The notes below the pieces were generated by a model that made no database searches, was not told the DNA's origin, and saw only the letters and a program-made list of their open reading frames with translations. The translations under genes were made by a program, and so were the position numbers. Below are positions 22,901 to 35,129 of a stretch of DNA of 64,000 nucleotides, piece by piece. Source of the DNA: Trichosphaerium sp. ATCC 40318 (lineage: Eukaryota; Discosea; Flabellinia; Trichosidae); NCBI GenBank assembly GCA_038496445.1, contig JALMLS010000320.1:62001-126000 (forward strand), in the 5' to 3' direction. Each line of letters opens with the position of its first letter. Position 1 is the stretch's first letter.

Positions 22901-25385
22901 CTTTCCTTCAATACGTAGCAAAATCAAGGTCAGAACAGCTAACATCTCAAATATTCTTGGAGGTACGTACATACGAACAAAAGGATTGTTTGAAAAAAAA
23001 GTGTTAAATCTATTCAAAAAAGTTCACTTTCTTACTTTTAGGGTACTTCGAATATTGAGTTTGGAGTTTGGTATTTTGGTATCTATTCACCGGTTGATCA
23101 AATTTATAATTTTCAACTAACATTAGAACGTACATACCTCTGAAGAATGCTTTCTTTCTTTCTTTTTTTTTTCTTTTTTTTTTGGCTCATTCTATCATTC
23201 TGCTGACTGCGTTGTTAGGTAATTGTCCTCGTAATTGCTCAGATCACGGTAGTTGTATTGGTTCAGTTTGCCAATGTCTAAGTCCTTACGTTGGAGGTCA
23301 GTAACACTCGTCGTATTTTGATTCTTTTTTTTTTGTCTTTACCAGAATTTATTCTTGCGATTCTTATCTTGGCTTGTATAGATGATTGTAGTGCTCAGGA
23401 TTTAACCCTAACTCCTGGATTATCTATGTATGGAAAAGTAAAATTTGATCAATGGAATTACTATCACGTTGAAGTCAAAGGTCAAGACGCTCTTAAAATA
23501 GTCGTATGTGTACCACTTATAGCGGCTTCTTTCTTGCTATGGTTTGGTTGATTGTTTTGTCTCTAATCAGCTCTTTTACAGGTAGAAGAAGTAAACGTTA
23601 AACCATCCAAACTTGGTACGTTAAAAGTTATTTACTGTAGTCCCAACATCCTTTGGTATTGCTCCATATTTAAAACGATTTCGCGGTTTTTTTTCTGATT
23701 CTGGTTCAGACTGTCAAGCTCGTATCTTTCTTGATATAAAGGCTTACTTTTAGTCTGCCACGTATTAACCTTATTTTTAGGATTAGTATGGCTATTCCTT
23801 TCAAAGTCTCAACGGCCAACGGTCTACATAAACGACTATCAGTGCGTTAACATTTGTTTTAATTGTTTTAAATTTAACATGCATTTCTTAGTAATCAGTC
23901 GACATCAGGTGTTCATGTCATCTTTGTTGACTCTGCACATGCTGCAGGTACATGGCATATTGGTGTTACAGGTACGTTTAATAGAGTTTATTAGAAGAAC
24001 TTTGCTAATAGCTGCCCAAAAGGGTCTCCACGTATTATTGATCGTAGTGCTGCTTCTTTTGCAATATGGGGTACTTAACATCGTTTATTTCCTATCTTCT
24101 GATTGTTTGGTCCCTTCATAGCGTACAATGGATGCAAGTCTTATTCTTCTTGTGGATTATGCGTTTCTGATCCTAATTGTGGATGGTGTAGAAAAGATCT
24201 TTATGATCCAAGCAAAGGTAAAGATATATGGCTGTTTCGATTTTTTTTTCTTTGTTCTAGCACGTGGTTTTCTCTAACTTTTATCAAGGGTCATGTACAA
24301 CTGGAGATCGTAATACTGCACAAGGAGATTATTGTATACTATACACGTTTGATAGTTGTGCATATGACCACAGTCAGAAGATTACACTTCGCAGAGTGCG
24401 TCCTATAATTAAGAGTTTTTTTCATTGAAAACATTCGTTGTGATTAATGTCTTTAGGGTGTTTGGGTCGGTCTTGTTGTAGGTACATTATTTTTTGCATG
24501 TACTCTTGGTATGTGTGCGTTTATATGGAAACGATTCAGGTACTACTCAGCCTGATTTTTGTTCACCTTTGCATTTGATTGTTAATTTTTTTTTCTTCTT
24601 TAGGAAGGATCGCAAGAAAAAACTCAAACCTCATGACTTTGCTCGCCAAGGTCTGACTGAAACAGATAGTACAGAGAAACCAGATAATGAAGTTATTTAT
24701 CCTAACCCAAGATTGACTTCAATACAAACAAGAGAGAGTAAGAAACAACTTAACATTTTCTATTTCTTTCCACTTTTGGATCAAACTTGTCTTTTTCTTT
24801 CATCTCTATGACTACTAGTACTCACAATAACCTCACTTCGTGTACTATATTCTCGTAGAGATGAAAGAAAAGGTTACAATTTGTATATTCATTGATCTTT
24901 GTGTCTGTATTCGTTCTATTGTTTTATAAGTATTATGTATGTATTATTTTTTTTACTTTCTGTTTAAGCATTTGTAGACACAATAAGTTCTTCAATGTTA
25001 GACGCTTCTGGATACTCCTCATTTGGCGCTGAACTTCATAATAGCAGCGATGAAGTACGTTTATATCTCATCAAACGCTGCGTTTTTTTGACTACAAGTA
25101 AAATCTGCAAGAATACGAAATCACAAAGAACTTCTTTTGCCATCATCACTGACTTTGTAGTTTGGCTTTTTTCTTCCTCCTATCCTTAATTTAATTACTA
25201 TAGGATGATATTTTTGGTCCAGACGTTCAAGACTCCCATAATACACCTGATGTAAGTACCACTTATCAAAAGCGTCAATTCTCATTTTTTTCGGATTTTT
25301 TTATCAGCCTTTTTCTTTCTTGCTTCAGCAACTAATACGTTCTTTTTTCAAGTTTGATTTTTATGAACGTGAAGAAACCATATAA
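19919..25385 (+). CDS. Secreted/type I membrane protein with Thr/Pro stalk, five EGF-like repeats and a PSI domain
   Basis: Exon 1 has a signal peptide (LILPLILVGIVYIHAQG) and a long Thr/Pro/Ala stalk (repeats such as KPPTTKPPTTDAP) suited to O-glycosylation. Five EGF-like units follow, for example CLYNCFGHGKCDFTNGKCKC near 20350, CPNECSSHGVC near 21175, CPKHYLGEDC near 21920, CPNSCSGYGNCSMNHTCEC near 22545 and CPRNCSDHGSCIGSVCQC near 23225. A beta-rich spacer of about 100 residues separates each from the next. A PSI-type motif (CKSYSSCGLCVSDPNCGWC) lies near 24130, a transmembrane helix (GVWVGLVVGTLFFACTLGM) near 24460-24520, then a Lys-rich cytosolic tail ending FFKFDFYEREETI at 25385. The likely role is an adhesion or recognition receptor. 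About twenty exons are involved, so some boundaries are approximate. Confidence 0.85.
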
Positions 25386-25844
25386 TAAAATATTACCATA
25401 CCAGATGATATAAAAATATCTCACTACAAACTGTACAAAATAAAAGACCTCAATTTTTTAAAAAAGTTGCAACACCCACATGTTCAAGTGATTAGTTGGA
25501 CTAGGCAAGACTGACAATACAAAGTCTTACACGATATATCTAACACTGGCGAGTAGCGACCAATCAAACTGCAATCTTGAAGAAAAGGGCGTTGACATTC
25601 ACAAAGCCTTTATATGATGTACCCTAAAGATATTGAGATGTACAATTCACCAATACCCTACCACCTATAGCAATTCTACCTAATTGCGTGATACAGTTAA
25701 TCACCTTTACTTACTCCTATAGTACATAAAACCTTAAACATATGGCCATTGTGTTTTTGTGTATTCTACAATAAAGCTTTTATTATTTCCTTTTTTTTTT
25801 CTCCTATTTTTTTTCTCTGTTTTTTTCTCTTTTTGTACAAATAT
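25386..25844. other. Spacer between convergent genes
   Basis: It contains the 3' ends of the EGF receptor gene and the RasGEF gene. There is a poly-pyrimidine run at 25790-25835 and no clear exon. Confidence 0.45.
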
Positions 25845-28800
25845 TTAACTACCACGTGGATGGTATGAGTAAGAAAGTTGATAAAGCTTATTTTCATCAT
25901 GTGCTGCTCTAGAAAATACATGGTTTTTAAATTCAGGCACTTCAGTGAGATGGTATGGGATTTTCTACAAAAAAATAAATAAGTAAACAAAATCACCATA
26001 TAACAATCACTATGAGTATAAAAAAAGATCACTCGCTTTCAAACAAACAAGGCAATTGCCTTTCAATCCAACAAGGCAATCCGCAAGGCAAGCGCTTTTT
26101 TTTTCTGTTTTCAATGTCGTGACATGAAGAACGAACCTGAAATTTGCTCAAATCTTGAATAGCACGAGCAAGTTGTCGGCGCTTATCAAAATTAATAAGA
26201 TCCGAGTGATCTCCTTCTTTTACATAATCCTTATTACCTTCATCAATGAAGATTAAGTCTTGCAAGTACACAACTATAAAAAAAAAGACACAAGTCAGTA
26301 CAAACAAAATCAAAAAAAAAAAAAAAAGAGTTCAACGTTTGACGTACCCAAAAATGGAACACAAGGTGGTTTGAGTTTTAGTAAATGTTGTCTAAGTTTA
26401 TTATAACTACCCTCTGACGTAGTCATTGTAATTAACCTATCATAAATACCCTTGATTTTTTTATCAAGCATCTAAAAGACAAACGTTATTCTCTGAACAA
26501 AAAAAAAAATCATCAAAAAAGAAACGTACTCCCCAAGCTTTCAAGCGCCCTACAGCGCCCATATTCAATGCAGCGAAAATTTCCATAATACCATTGACAT
26601 TATTCAATTTATGACATTGCTATAGAAAGAATGTTAAACACGAGAAAAAAACAAGAAAAATAGCTATCTAGTGTACCTCTGCAATTAAAATAAACTTCTC
26701 AATCTTTCTTACTCTTTTCTTCTGTTTATCTTCATTCAAAATCTGCGTTGATACCCACGCAGACATTCTATTAAAATGCTCTGTACAGCTAACTATATTT
26801 GGAGCATTTTCTTCACGTGTTTTCATGTCAGTCCATGCTTGTCCCAAACACTAAGATAAAACAACAAATAAGCCAACATAATCCCTCACAAAAGTTACTA
26901 AAAAGACGCACCTCAAAAGGCTGGATTTGCTTGTAAAGACCATACTCTATGATGGTCATCTGACGAGCAATCTAAACAATTATGAGGGTTTGTTCAATAG
27001 TATAGTACAATCGTACTTCTGTAGCATCAAGGTCAGAAAGAGTAATTGTTGACCAATCAGATACTTTCTTTGGAAGAATAGGCTTTGGTGCAGCTGTATT
27101 GTGTACCACAATACGTTCATCTTGCGGCCCTTTATTAAGTTCATCAATGAGCTTGTGTAGTGTCCTCTCTACAGAAGGGACATGATTGGCCTAACAGAGT
27201 AAGAATCCAAAAACACTGCATCAAAGATAAATAAACTAAGCTTATTTACCGTAGCCAAAGTGTGTATGACTGCATTCGCTTTAGATGGGTTATCTAAGAA
27301 ATCTTGAACCCAAAAATCGTTAATCCACTTGCGTAATAACGCATACGTCCTGAGAAAATGAATGTCAATGAAAAATAAATGTAAACCAAAAATGTAAATA
27401 TTGCTTTTCTCCAAAAAAGGCTTTGAAGCCTAAATACACCCGTGCGTTTTCAATATATTGCTGCTACCACAGCTGCATTCGTACAGTACGCACAAAAAAA
27501 AAAGCAAAATGAATACAGCACCTTACGTTCCCTGGTCCTCACGGACCCAAGTACTGGCAGGGCCATACCATGATTATCTTCGCGGTTCGGAAAGAGACAC
27601 GGAGTTTTCATGGTTGTATGGCCGTATCCATGAGTAGAAAGCAAAAGTTTCGTAGTGGTTGGGTCAAAAATATTTGTTTTTTACGGAAATGGACAATCAA
27701 ATTGACATTGCTTTGTACAGCACAAAGTAACAAAATACAAAACAAAAAATAATATCTCAAATAACGAACCTAACATGTATTACTTGAAGCTGCTTTAAAG
27801 CAGTTTCTGGCGATCCTCAGGTTGTACACGTAATCTAAAAAAAAAGGTAAAAACCAAGAACAAAAAGCTTACAAAACAAAGTACCTATCATCTAACATGC
27901 GAAGCAAATCCTCAGGTGTACAAAAAGAGCGATATGTCAACAAGAAAACATACAACATATTTTGCTCTAATGAAGGAAAGTCAATAATCTATTACCAACG
28001 CACGTGGTAGGTTTTTTTTTCTTTCCCTTTTTTTTTTTAACGCTGAAAACAAAATGCAAACAGTCTTTAAACGTACCGTGACGCTCAGGCGAAGTTATTT
28101 CAGCAATGACACTCTCAAGAGTAGCACCCAAAATTATTTCTTTACCATTTGCATCTTTATCATAGGTAATCATGGTCTCAGCGTGACTTCTCGGTGGAAG
28201 TGGTGGAGGATAGGTTGGAGGCAGTTCATCCTTTGAAAGAATAGGTATTGAAGACCTTGGGTTCGTTGTGTGGTACATGGCTATAAAGCAAGCAAAAGTT
28301 AATAAAAAAAACTGAAAAAAAATACATACCTCCTGGGACAGGTCTTGTTAACCGCCTAGGACCTTGGCCAGGAGGTCTTGAACTTTTCCTTCGTGGATTA
28401 TTAGAGGCACTCTTTCTCACTAAAACACGTTAAGAGTCAAAAAGTAGAAAATACGCTTGGTGCAAGTGAAGAAAAAGACCTACTTTTGCCTTCACTTTCT
28501 GGACCAGATTTGAGTTTTCTATGTTTTGACTTAGCTCTCTTTCCCGAACCTGTCACATTAACTGACTCGAAGTTACGCCTAAACAACGCAATTATTATTA
28601 AATACAAACCACAGACATCAGTAATTAAAAAAAAACGTACAAAGGGCTTCGTTGTGGACCAAGTGCAGAGTTAGAAGGATTTCGTGGTACACCACCACTA
28701 CTAGTAGTATTTGTACGGCGTACAGGCTCACCACCGCTACTAGATCCAATACTACCATTGTAACTACTAGCAGGTGATTCTACTTTATCGCCACCAGAGA

Positions 28801-30067
28801 ATGTACGACGATACTGTTTATAGTTCTTTGTAAAAAGAGTTAAAAAACAATTATTTAAGACACATACCTTAACTTTCTCCGCACGAGATAAAGTCTCTGA
28901 TGAAGGCGTTTCTCTTTCACGTGGATCTCCTGTATTTGACATACTCCTAGAACTCTTACTTTTTGGTATTCTCCTGGCACTATTAGGGTCTAAAGCAGTG
29001 CTCATTTGGCTGATTTCATTCAACATTTGATCATCAGCACCAGTGTTGTAAGGATTCTCATAATTAGAGCGCCGAAGGTCTTCAATTTCACCACACTTCA
29101 TACTTAATTCTGCTTGAAGACTAGCTTTCTCAGCTGTAAGAGATTGATTTCTGTTTGAAAAAAAAAAGACGTAAGTACATTAAACAAAAGAATGACACAA
29201 AACTTCCAGAAAACGGTAAATTAGGAAAGAAAAAATAATTACAGCTTCGCTCAAAGTGCTATCTATAGCTACCTACCTTTCTTTTAATTGTCTTGCAATG
29301 ACAATCATTTGACCATATTTTGTTTGTAGAGCAGTAAGCTGCTCTTGTAAAGTACGCTCATTGACCATATTTTGGCCCAACTGACCACCAACTCTATGAC
29401 CGTTCATTGTCATAACTTTCTCTTCAAGCTGGAACCTCTTTTCTTTTTCTCCAGCCAATTGAGCGAGTAACTACCAAAAACCCAATGTAATTAGAAACAA
29501 ACACTGCGAATAGAATATTGCTTTGGTTGTGAGTGTATACCTGATTATTTTGGTTCCGCAAGTCGTTTGCTGTTTGCTGTAGCTCTTGTATATTACCAGG
29601 ATGCACAATAGTGACACCTGTTGTATTTTGTGTACTACTTGCCCTCTATACAGTGTTACGTCATTGTACAGGTATTTTTCAACAATATCCGAATAAATCT
29701 TCGTTTCTACCCTCCCTACGCACCTTGGCTTCTCTCAATTCTAGTCTTAAGCTCTCCACGGTTGTTGACATTTGCTGCTTAGCAGTAAGAGCCTATGGAG
29801 CATTAAAATTGGATTGTTTGCCGCAATTGGTTATTACGTTAAAATGAAACTTACTTTTTCTAGGTCTGTACGCAAGTCGATTTTCTCTCTCTCTGCATGC
29901 TGTTTGTATTGTCCAACTAGTAACGAGACTTGTTGCACTTTTCCTTTTAATTGCTTATTGGCCTGTGCCAGCAAGTGTATTTTCTGCCTGAGTTTCTCAT
30001 TCTCCTGTTGTGTGGTGTAAGATTGGTAGCGCCACATAATTCCTAAACTTGCCTCTTCGATGTCCAT
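25845..30067 (-). CDS. Ras guanine nucleotide exchange factor with N-terminal coiled coil
   Basis: RasGEFs load GTP on Ras-family GTPases. From the start at 30067 (MDIEEASLGIMWRYQS) a coiled coil runs to about 29.0 kb (ENEKLRQKIHLLAQANKQL, QLTALQTKYGQMIVIARQL). A Ser/Pro-rich linker follows at 28.2-29.0 kb. The RasGEF N-terminal motif appears at 27.9-28.2 kb (IILGATLESVIAEITSPE, then FLLTYRSFCTPEDLLRMLDD) and continues near 27.3 kb (LLRKWINDFWVQDFLDN). The catalytic CDC25-type domain spans about 25.9-27.1 kb, with SDWSTITLSDLDATE, NIVSCTEHFNRMSAWVSTQI, CVPFLGVYLQDLIFIDEGN and DLINFDKRRQLARAIQDL. The C-terminus is SYSYHPRGS with TAA at 25845-25847. The domain set is complete, so an active exchange factor is likely. 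Confidence 0.9.
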
Positions 30068-30388
30068 TTTTATTAACCAAGTGTTCTAAGTACAAGCTAG
30101 GTAGTGTTAGGCCAATGTTTAACAAGATTAAAAGTAAAATGAAAGTTATTTGAGGAGAACAGCAATTAGACTGGATAAATAAGCTACCAAGCGCGTTACT
30201 GTCCAACAGGAGTTTTTTAGCTTCGAAAAAATAACGCAGGTTAGCGAGAAGAGCTGATCTGCTGTAGAGACGTTTTACTGAATAAATTAAAGCAAAGAGC
30301 ACATAACGGAATACTAAAAGCGGGTTTACAACAAACACAAAAAGATCAGCTGAATACAATAGATACAAGGTGTATGTGCGTAAAACTA

Positions 30389-30701
30389 CTACAAACGAGC
30401 GTTGTACGCACAACCCTTTTGATTCAGAGTGTAAAGAAACTCCTCGTTGATAGTTTTATGGCACATACCATAAATAGTTTGCGCAAAGTGTGGTGCTACC
30501 TCAAAAGCAAGTGAATACGTTTGATTCTTTTTTGGCTTAACAACTTGACAAGTTTTCGCTAGCTGCAAAACGTACAACACATTCTGGGCTACGGCTTTAA
30601 CATATGACGCTTGGGTTAGCCTAGATGCTATTTGAGTTGTTTATGAGAATTATCGTTACACTCGCGATTGATGTGATAAAGCAAGACTTCAACGTTGACA
30701 T
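30389..30701 (-). CDS. Small protein of unknown function, possible mitochondrial presequence
   Basis: Exon 1 starts at 30701 (MSTLKSCFITSIA). A 36-39 bp intron (GTGTAA donor, AAATAG acceptor) joins in phase to TSRLTQASYVKAVAQNVLYV, then PKKNQTYSLAFEVAPHFAQT and NEEFLYTLNQKGC. The open frame ends at 30389, but a GTACAA site just before CAYNARL could be a donor leading to another exon. The Ser/Arg-rich, acid-free first 25 residues resemble a mitochondrial targeting sequence. No family is recognised. Its start is 46 bases from the divergent SWEET start. Confidence 0.5.
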
Positions 30702-30747
30702 GTAATGTTAAGCCATTGAGCGTACAGATTATAATAACCCTACAATC

Positions 30748-31685
30748 ATGACAGAGCTACCATTAAAGGAACTGATAGGTGGTGGGGCGATGGTTTGTGG
30801 CACGCTGGAAATTAATCAATACGTAAACTAACGCCAGCAGGATTTGCGTTAATGGTGGTACCATTCCGTGAAGTTATGAGTGTCACAAGCCCAGAGAACA
30901 AAGAAGCACCTACTGTAGTTGCCACAACGTATATTGGTACGAAAATCAATACCCAGGCGTATAGTGATGGAGTTTTATAGCTTTGCTTGTCAATTACGTG
31001 TTATGGTCGCTTTTTGGTATTGCTCACCCTGATATGCTTGTATTGGGTCAAAACGGTATTGGCGCGTGCCTCAGCATCTTTTACTTGTATCGTTTGTACA
31101 CAAAGGACGCATTTTCAAAACAGCAACAGGTAAAATGTCATGACATGTTTAACATAAAATAAAATGAGTACAGGGCCAAGTACAGACGGCAGTTGGAACA
31201 TTTGTGATAATGATTGGCTTGTGTATGTATTTCTTGTGGCAAGGCGTTATGTCTAAGGAATGGCTTGGATGGATAGCTGTTGTAGCATCAGTCATTTTAT
31301 TCGCTTCACCTCTTGTGACTCTGGTACGTCTGATTAACATATTTTTTTTTTTTTGACAGAATTCTTGTAGAGCGAGATTATCCGAACCAAGTCTACAAAA
31401 ACCTTATCACTCCCTTTCTCATTGATTGCATGGATGATGAGTGTATTATGGCTCACATACGGTACGAAACAAAACGTGACATTTGAGTAGAAATAACGGT
31501 TTTACAATTTACAAGTTTTTTTTTGTTTTTTGACTTCTTTTTTGTTTTTAGGTTTCATGAGTGGTTCTGCACCAATTGTTGTACCTAACGTAATAGGTGC
31601 ATTATTCTGTTCAGTCCAACTAATATTGTTTCTTGTATACCCAAACCAAGATACAATACCAGCAACAGGTGGACCTATTGTGTAG
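30748..31685 (+). CDS. SWEET-type sugar transporter (MtN3/saliva family)
   Basis: SWEETs are seven-helix facilitators that move sugars across membranes in both directions; each half is a three-helix MtN3 unit. The first unit includes FALMVVPFREVMSVTSPENK and LLVNYVLWSLFGIAHPDMLV, then LGQNGIGACLSIFYLYRLY. The linker helix GTFVIMIGLCMYFLWQG follows. The second unit has ASVILFASPLVTL, then IIRTKSTKTLSLPFSLIAWM, SVLWLTYGFMSGSAPIVVP and NVIGALFCSVQLILFLVYP. The conserved prolines (VPF, SPL) and the Asn of each QN/PN-x-x-G site are present. At least five exons are joined; the donor of exon 1 is not fixed. TAG is at 31683-31685. Whether it imports or exports sugar cannot be told. Confidence 0.85.
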
Positions 31686-31732
31686 TTTTCTTGAAACAAT
31701 AAAAAAATGACATTTTGGTTTTTTTGCCCAAG

Positions 31733-32624
31733 TCAATACTCCGTTTTTATCGGTTTTTTGATATTATCTGTTGCTGACCAAATACCTTCCATTTTGACTT
31801 CGTTTGTGATCTTGTTTAGTACTGTATCAATGTTTTTGCCTATTTGTTTTCGTTTTGCGTCGTTTTGTAACGATGCTTGATTACATTCCGCCTGAAGTGA
31901 TGCAAACGACTATAGAGGCGTCAAAAAAACCAATTGGAATGTCGTATCAAGAAACAGTTAAAGTTATTACCTTTTTAGCGTCCCGCTCGGTTAGGTGCTG
32001 AAGGGATGTTTTAGAAAGCTCTGATTCCAGCTCATTTATTTTTTCTGTGATTTTGTCGTACGTTTCTACAAATATTGAGTTATCTCGGCTAATTACGCAT
32101 GGGGTTAAACATACCTTTCATTTCTGACGGTGGAAAAGATTCATCAAGCGAGTTAGATCTAAACGCCTTGAATTAGTACAAAACCACCTGCTATGTATCC
32201 TAGTACTTATTTTAAACCTCATGCGTACATTTTAACAACGTATTGTTTGCTTAACTGTTCAATTTCTGTCAGGAGCGTTGTCAGTTTTCCTGTGGTTGTG
32301 TTTGGCGCTGCCATACCTGCATAAACACTTTTGCTGTAAGTAGACTTTGATAGGCAAATACGTCAAACAATTTATGCAATATTTTGTCAGCCTTTGTTGT
32401 CGTTGCATCTGTAAACCACTTCACCAAAAGAGCATTAATAGTGACAGATCTAAACAATTTCTTTAGACTGGGTGTTCGATGCCTTGCTATCTGACACGTT
32501 GCAATAGCACTACAAGAAAGATAGTTCGTTCAGTTGTTTGTAAGACAACACCAGGTTTTACATAACGTACCTGTGACATCGCTAGTCCTAACACAAAACA
32601 AATAGTAAAAGATGTTGCTTCCAT
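31733..32624 (-). CDS. Putative secreted coiled-coil protein
   Basis: The start exon encodes a signal-peptide-like MEATSFTICFVLGLAMSQ and ends at a GTACGT donor. Downstream exons give CYCNVSDSKASNTQSKEI, TTTKADKILHKLFD, TTTGKLTTLLTEIEQLSKQY, then EKINELESELSKTSLQHLTE and NDAKRKQIGKNIDTVLNKIT. The end is MEGIWSATDNIKKPIKTEY with TGA at 31733-31735. The product, about 200 residues, is mostly helical after the signal peptide. The frame of the segment at 32380-32480 could be read two ways. The gene is head to head with none and tail to tail with SWEET, 47 bases apart. I recognise no family. Confidence 0.6.
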
Positions 32625-33119
32625 AGTGTTGACGGAAAAAAGAACGAGCACGTGTCAAACTAGGTCTATGATTTCGATGATTGATTGCGAAACGACACTT
32701 TTTGAAAAAAACCTACGGGTGCTTCTCTGAGGTCTCATAGAAGGCAGTACGGGGTGTATTGCATTGCCCATAATTTTTTTCCAAGCAAGGATTGTCAGTT
32801 TATAAACTTGATTTTGGTTGTGACTTACAACACAGGATAGATAGTTTACAAAATAACAGTTGATCGAAAACGTCAAATCGAAACCAGCTGTTGCATGTTA
32901 TACGAAAATGATTGACAAACCATCTCTATCCTGTAGTAGGGAAAGCGTGATAACGAGATGATAGTTGCGCCAGCTTACGACAGCCGCTCGGTCTGGACAC
33001 TCGGGTAGTCAATTGCAGGGAGGCTTAGAAACGCCACACCACAAGTTAGCTCCTTGATGGAACGAAATACACGAGATTTCCTTCCGGTGTGGTAATCCTG
33101 CTTAACCTTTTTGTTCTTT
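32625..33119. other. Spacer with a weak minus-strand ORF
   Basis: On the minus strand 32655-32876 reads LTILAWKKIMGNAIHPVLPS and more, but it has no good start except an internal MGNA, and I see no partner exon. GCACGTGTCA lies at 32649-32658. The rest shows no coding pattern. Confidence 0.35.
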
Positions 33120-33248
33120 ATGGTTCAAAAATATAAACAGCTAACATATGCGAGTTCCCCATATGCTAAACCCGCCACCCAACCCGGTGCTATATCCGCC
33201 ACTCAGCCTAATATGCAATATCCAAAAGTTGACCAGAATCAAAGTTAA
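33120..33248 (+). CDS. Small ORF rich in Pro, Gln and Tyr
   Basis: A 42-codon frame from ATG at 33120 to TAA at 33246-33248 reads MVQKYKQLTYASSPYAKPAT, then QPGAISATQPNMQYPKV. Its composition is unlike the AT-driven noise around it (Pro, Gln, Tyr, Ser). It may be a whole micro-gene or one exon of a longer gene. No family is recognised. Confidence 0.35.
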   Translation: MVQKYKQLTYASSPYAKPATQPGAISATQPNMQYPKVDQNQS

Positions 33249-33514
33249 TTGAAGTTTGGTGCTAACAAGAAGTCTCTAATTTAGTCATGTTGGAGACTAC
33301 CAAGAATTTAGGTGCATTGTAGTTCTTTTAGAGTTGGTAATTGGACTGAAAATATTTGATCCGTTTTTAGTAGTAGGGTGTGACACAAATCAGTGAATAC
33401 GTTGCTTTCACTAGAAAATGACTGTTTTTGGTTCAACAGCAGTCAAAAGCGTTTCTTCATTGTATAGTACTATATATCGCTGTTTTTTCCCCTTGCTTTG
33501 CCTATTACACATAA

Positions 33515-34856
33515 ATGGAGTCTTTTCAATACGCTCAACTATCAAGTGATAAATGTGACATAAAATACACTAAGCTAGATCAAGAAAGCGAACTTACGCG
33601 TGCGTATGCAATAACAATGGAAAGAAATCGCTAATTCTCCATTTTTTTGTTAGCGCGTAGCAAGTCCGGTAAATGGTCATGTTCATGGGATACATGCACA
33701 AATTCAAAGCATTTTATGTTTGCAAGAAAACCAAAAAAAGAAAACACATCCTGTTTGGGGTAAAGACTTTGTATTTTTTTTTAACTTTTTCAAAGCTGTA
33801 TCCGTGACACTTTATCAAGGGTTGTTCGGTTTCAAGTTGGCCGTTTTTGGGAATGTAAGGCAATGCAAGTTCTGTTACTTGTATTTCTAATACTGGATGT
33901 TGTTATCATTATTGGTGAGATAACTGTAGAGCAGTTTAAGCATGGTGTTCCAAAGATTAAACATGATGCAGACTTTCATTCTTTTAACATATCAGAAGTA
34001 TGCTCTGTAGGATTTAATATCACGACTCTGGAGAACTCTTACACTGCCAACACCACGGTATCTCAACGAAACAACAGTTTCTTCATCTTCAGCAGTGAAG
34101 AAGCGATTTTAGAAGTTGTAGAAGTACGCTATGTATTTTTTTTATCACGTGCACATACTGGTACTTGTGCTTTTTGAAAGTTCTGCAATGTATAAAAAGA
34201 GCGAAAGATATATCCAAAGACCTATTCTTTATGTTAATTAAAAATGCTAGGCCACAAAGCTCAAGTTTGTTGATGAAAGACTTCACATTTTAGAAATGAT
34301 ACTTGGAACATCATCTAAAGTTATACTCTTCATTTTCGAGGTTAGTCCAGGAACTTGTAAATTCATGACTAAATTAACAAAAATGTGTAGCTAGAGCTGA
34401 TCTCTTTGATGTTCGCTTTTGGACTTGATTTTTTTGTAAAGGCAATTTATGTCATTGACTTTATCATAGTCACACTCTCTATTATATTCAGTGTATTTAT
34501 ATCATCCTCCATTGGAGCTGTACTTGTTTTATTCAGGCTATGGAGGTTTATACGTATTGTGCATGCTGTCTATGCCACCGCTGATGAAAAACGTGAAAAG
34601 CAAAAGGTACCGCAAAACTTTGTTTGAAAAAAGTTTGATGATTTGTTTTTTATAGAAGCACTTTAAGAAGAAATTAAAAGATTCCACTGAACATTTAGAA
34701 GCATTAAAAAGTGCACAAAGAGAAATAGAAGAACAGGCTTTATATATTATAGAGGATTGTAAGCGTAAAAAGGAAGAGTTAGAAGAATTGAAACAAGTGC
34801 TAGAAAAGCAAAAAACAGAGCTGGAACAAACTAAAACAAAGATTGATAATCGATGA
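33515..34856 (+). CDS. HVCN1: Voltage-gated proton channel (Hv1-like)
   Basis: Hv1 channels are lone voltage-sensor domains that let protons leave the cell or vacuole on depolarisation. Exon 1 (MESFQYAQLSSDKCDIKYTK) is a cytosolic N-terminus. S1 is QVLLLVFLILDVVIIIGEI, with the aspartate that gives proton selectivity in this family. A long outer loop follows with N-glycosylation sites (NISE, NITT, NTTV, NNSF). S2 holds VILFIFELELISLMFAFGLD, S3 FVKAIYVIDFIIVTLSIIF, and S4 is VLFRLWRFIRIVHAV with three arginines in R-x-x-R-x-x-R spacing. A charged coiled coil (EALKSAQREIEEQALYIIED) closes the protein at TGA 34854-34856, as in dimeric Hv1. Joins around 33600-33860 are the least certain. Confidence 0.88.
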
Positions 34857-35129
34857 ATAAATAGTATAGGTAAATATCAAGCTTGAAGTACTCGCCTTTG
34901 CTGCATATGCTTATCATAATTCATGGCAACATGTTGTTGTAAACATTGTATGTATCACATGACCTTCCAAAACTTGGTATCTTGATAGAGCAGCTTGTTC
35001 ATACTTTCACCTAGCTAGAGTTGGGCGTTTAGAGGCTGTAGCCTTAACCTATAAAGCTGTTGAGGCCAAGTCGGAACTGGATCACCTTCTCATACTAATG
35101 TCATTTGCAAGGATTTTTTTATTTTGTAT

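Noticed and set aside
30000-30413. Minus-strand hydrophobic ORF of 138 codons that could be a membrane protein
   Set aside because: It overlaps the RasGEF first exon in another frame, and its composition is typical of antisense AT-rich DNA.
32880-33100. Slightly GC-richer stretch considered as a tRNA or other RNA gene
   Set aside because: I could not fold a cloverleaf or find A and B box sequences.
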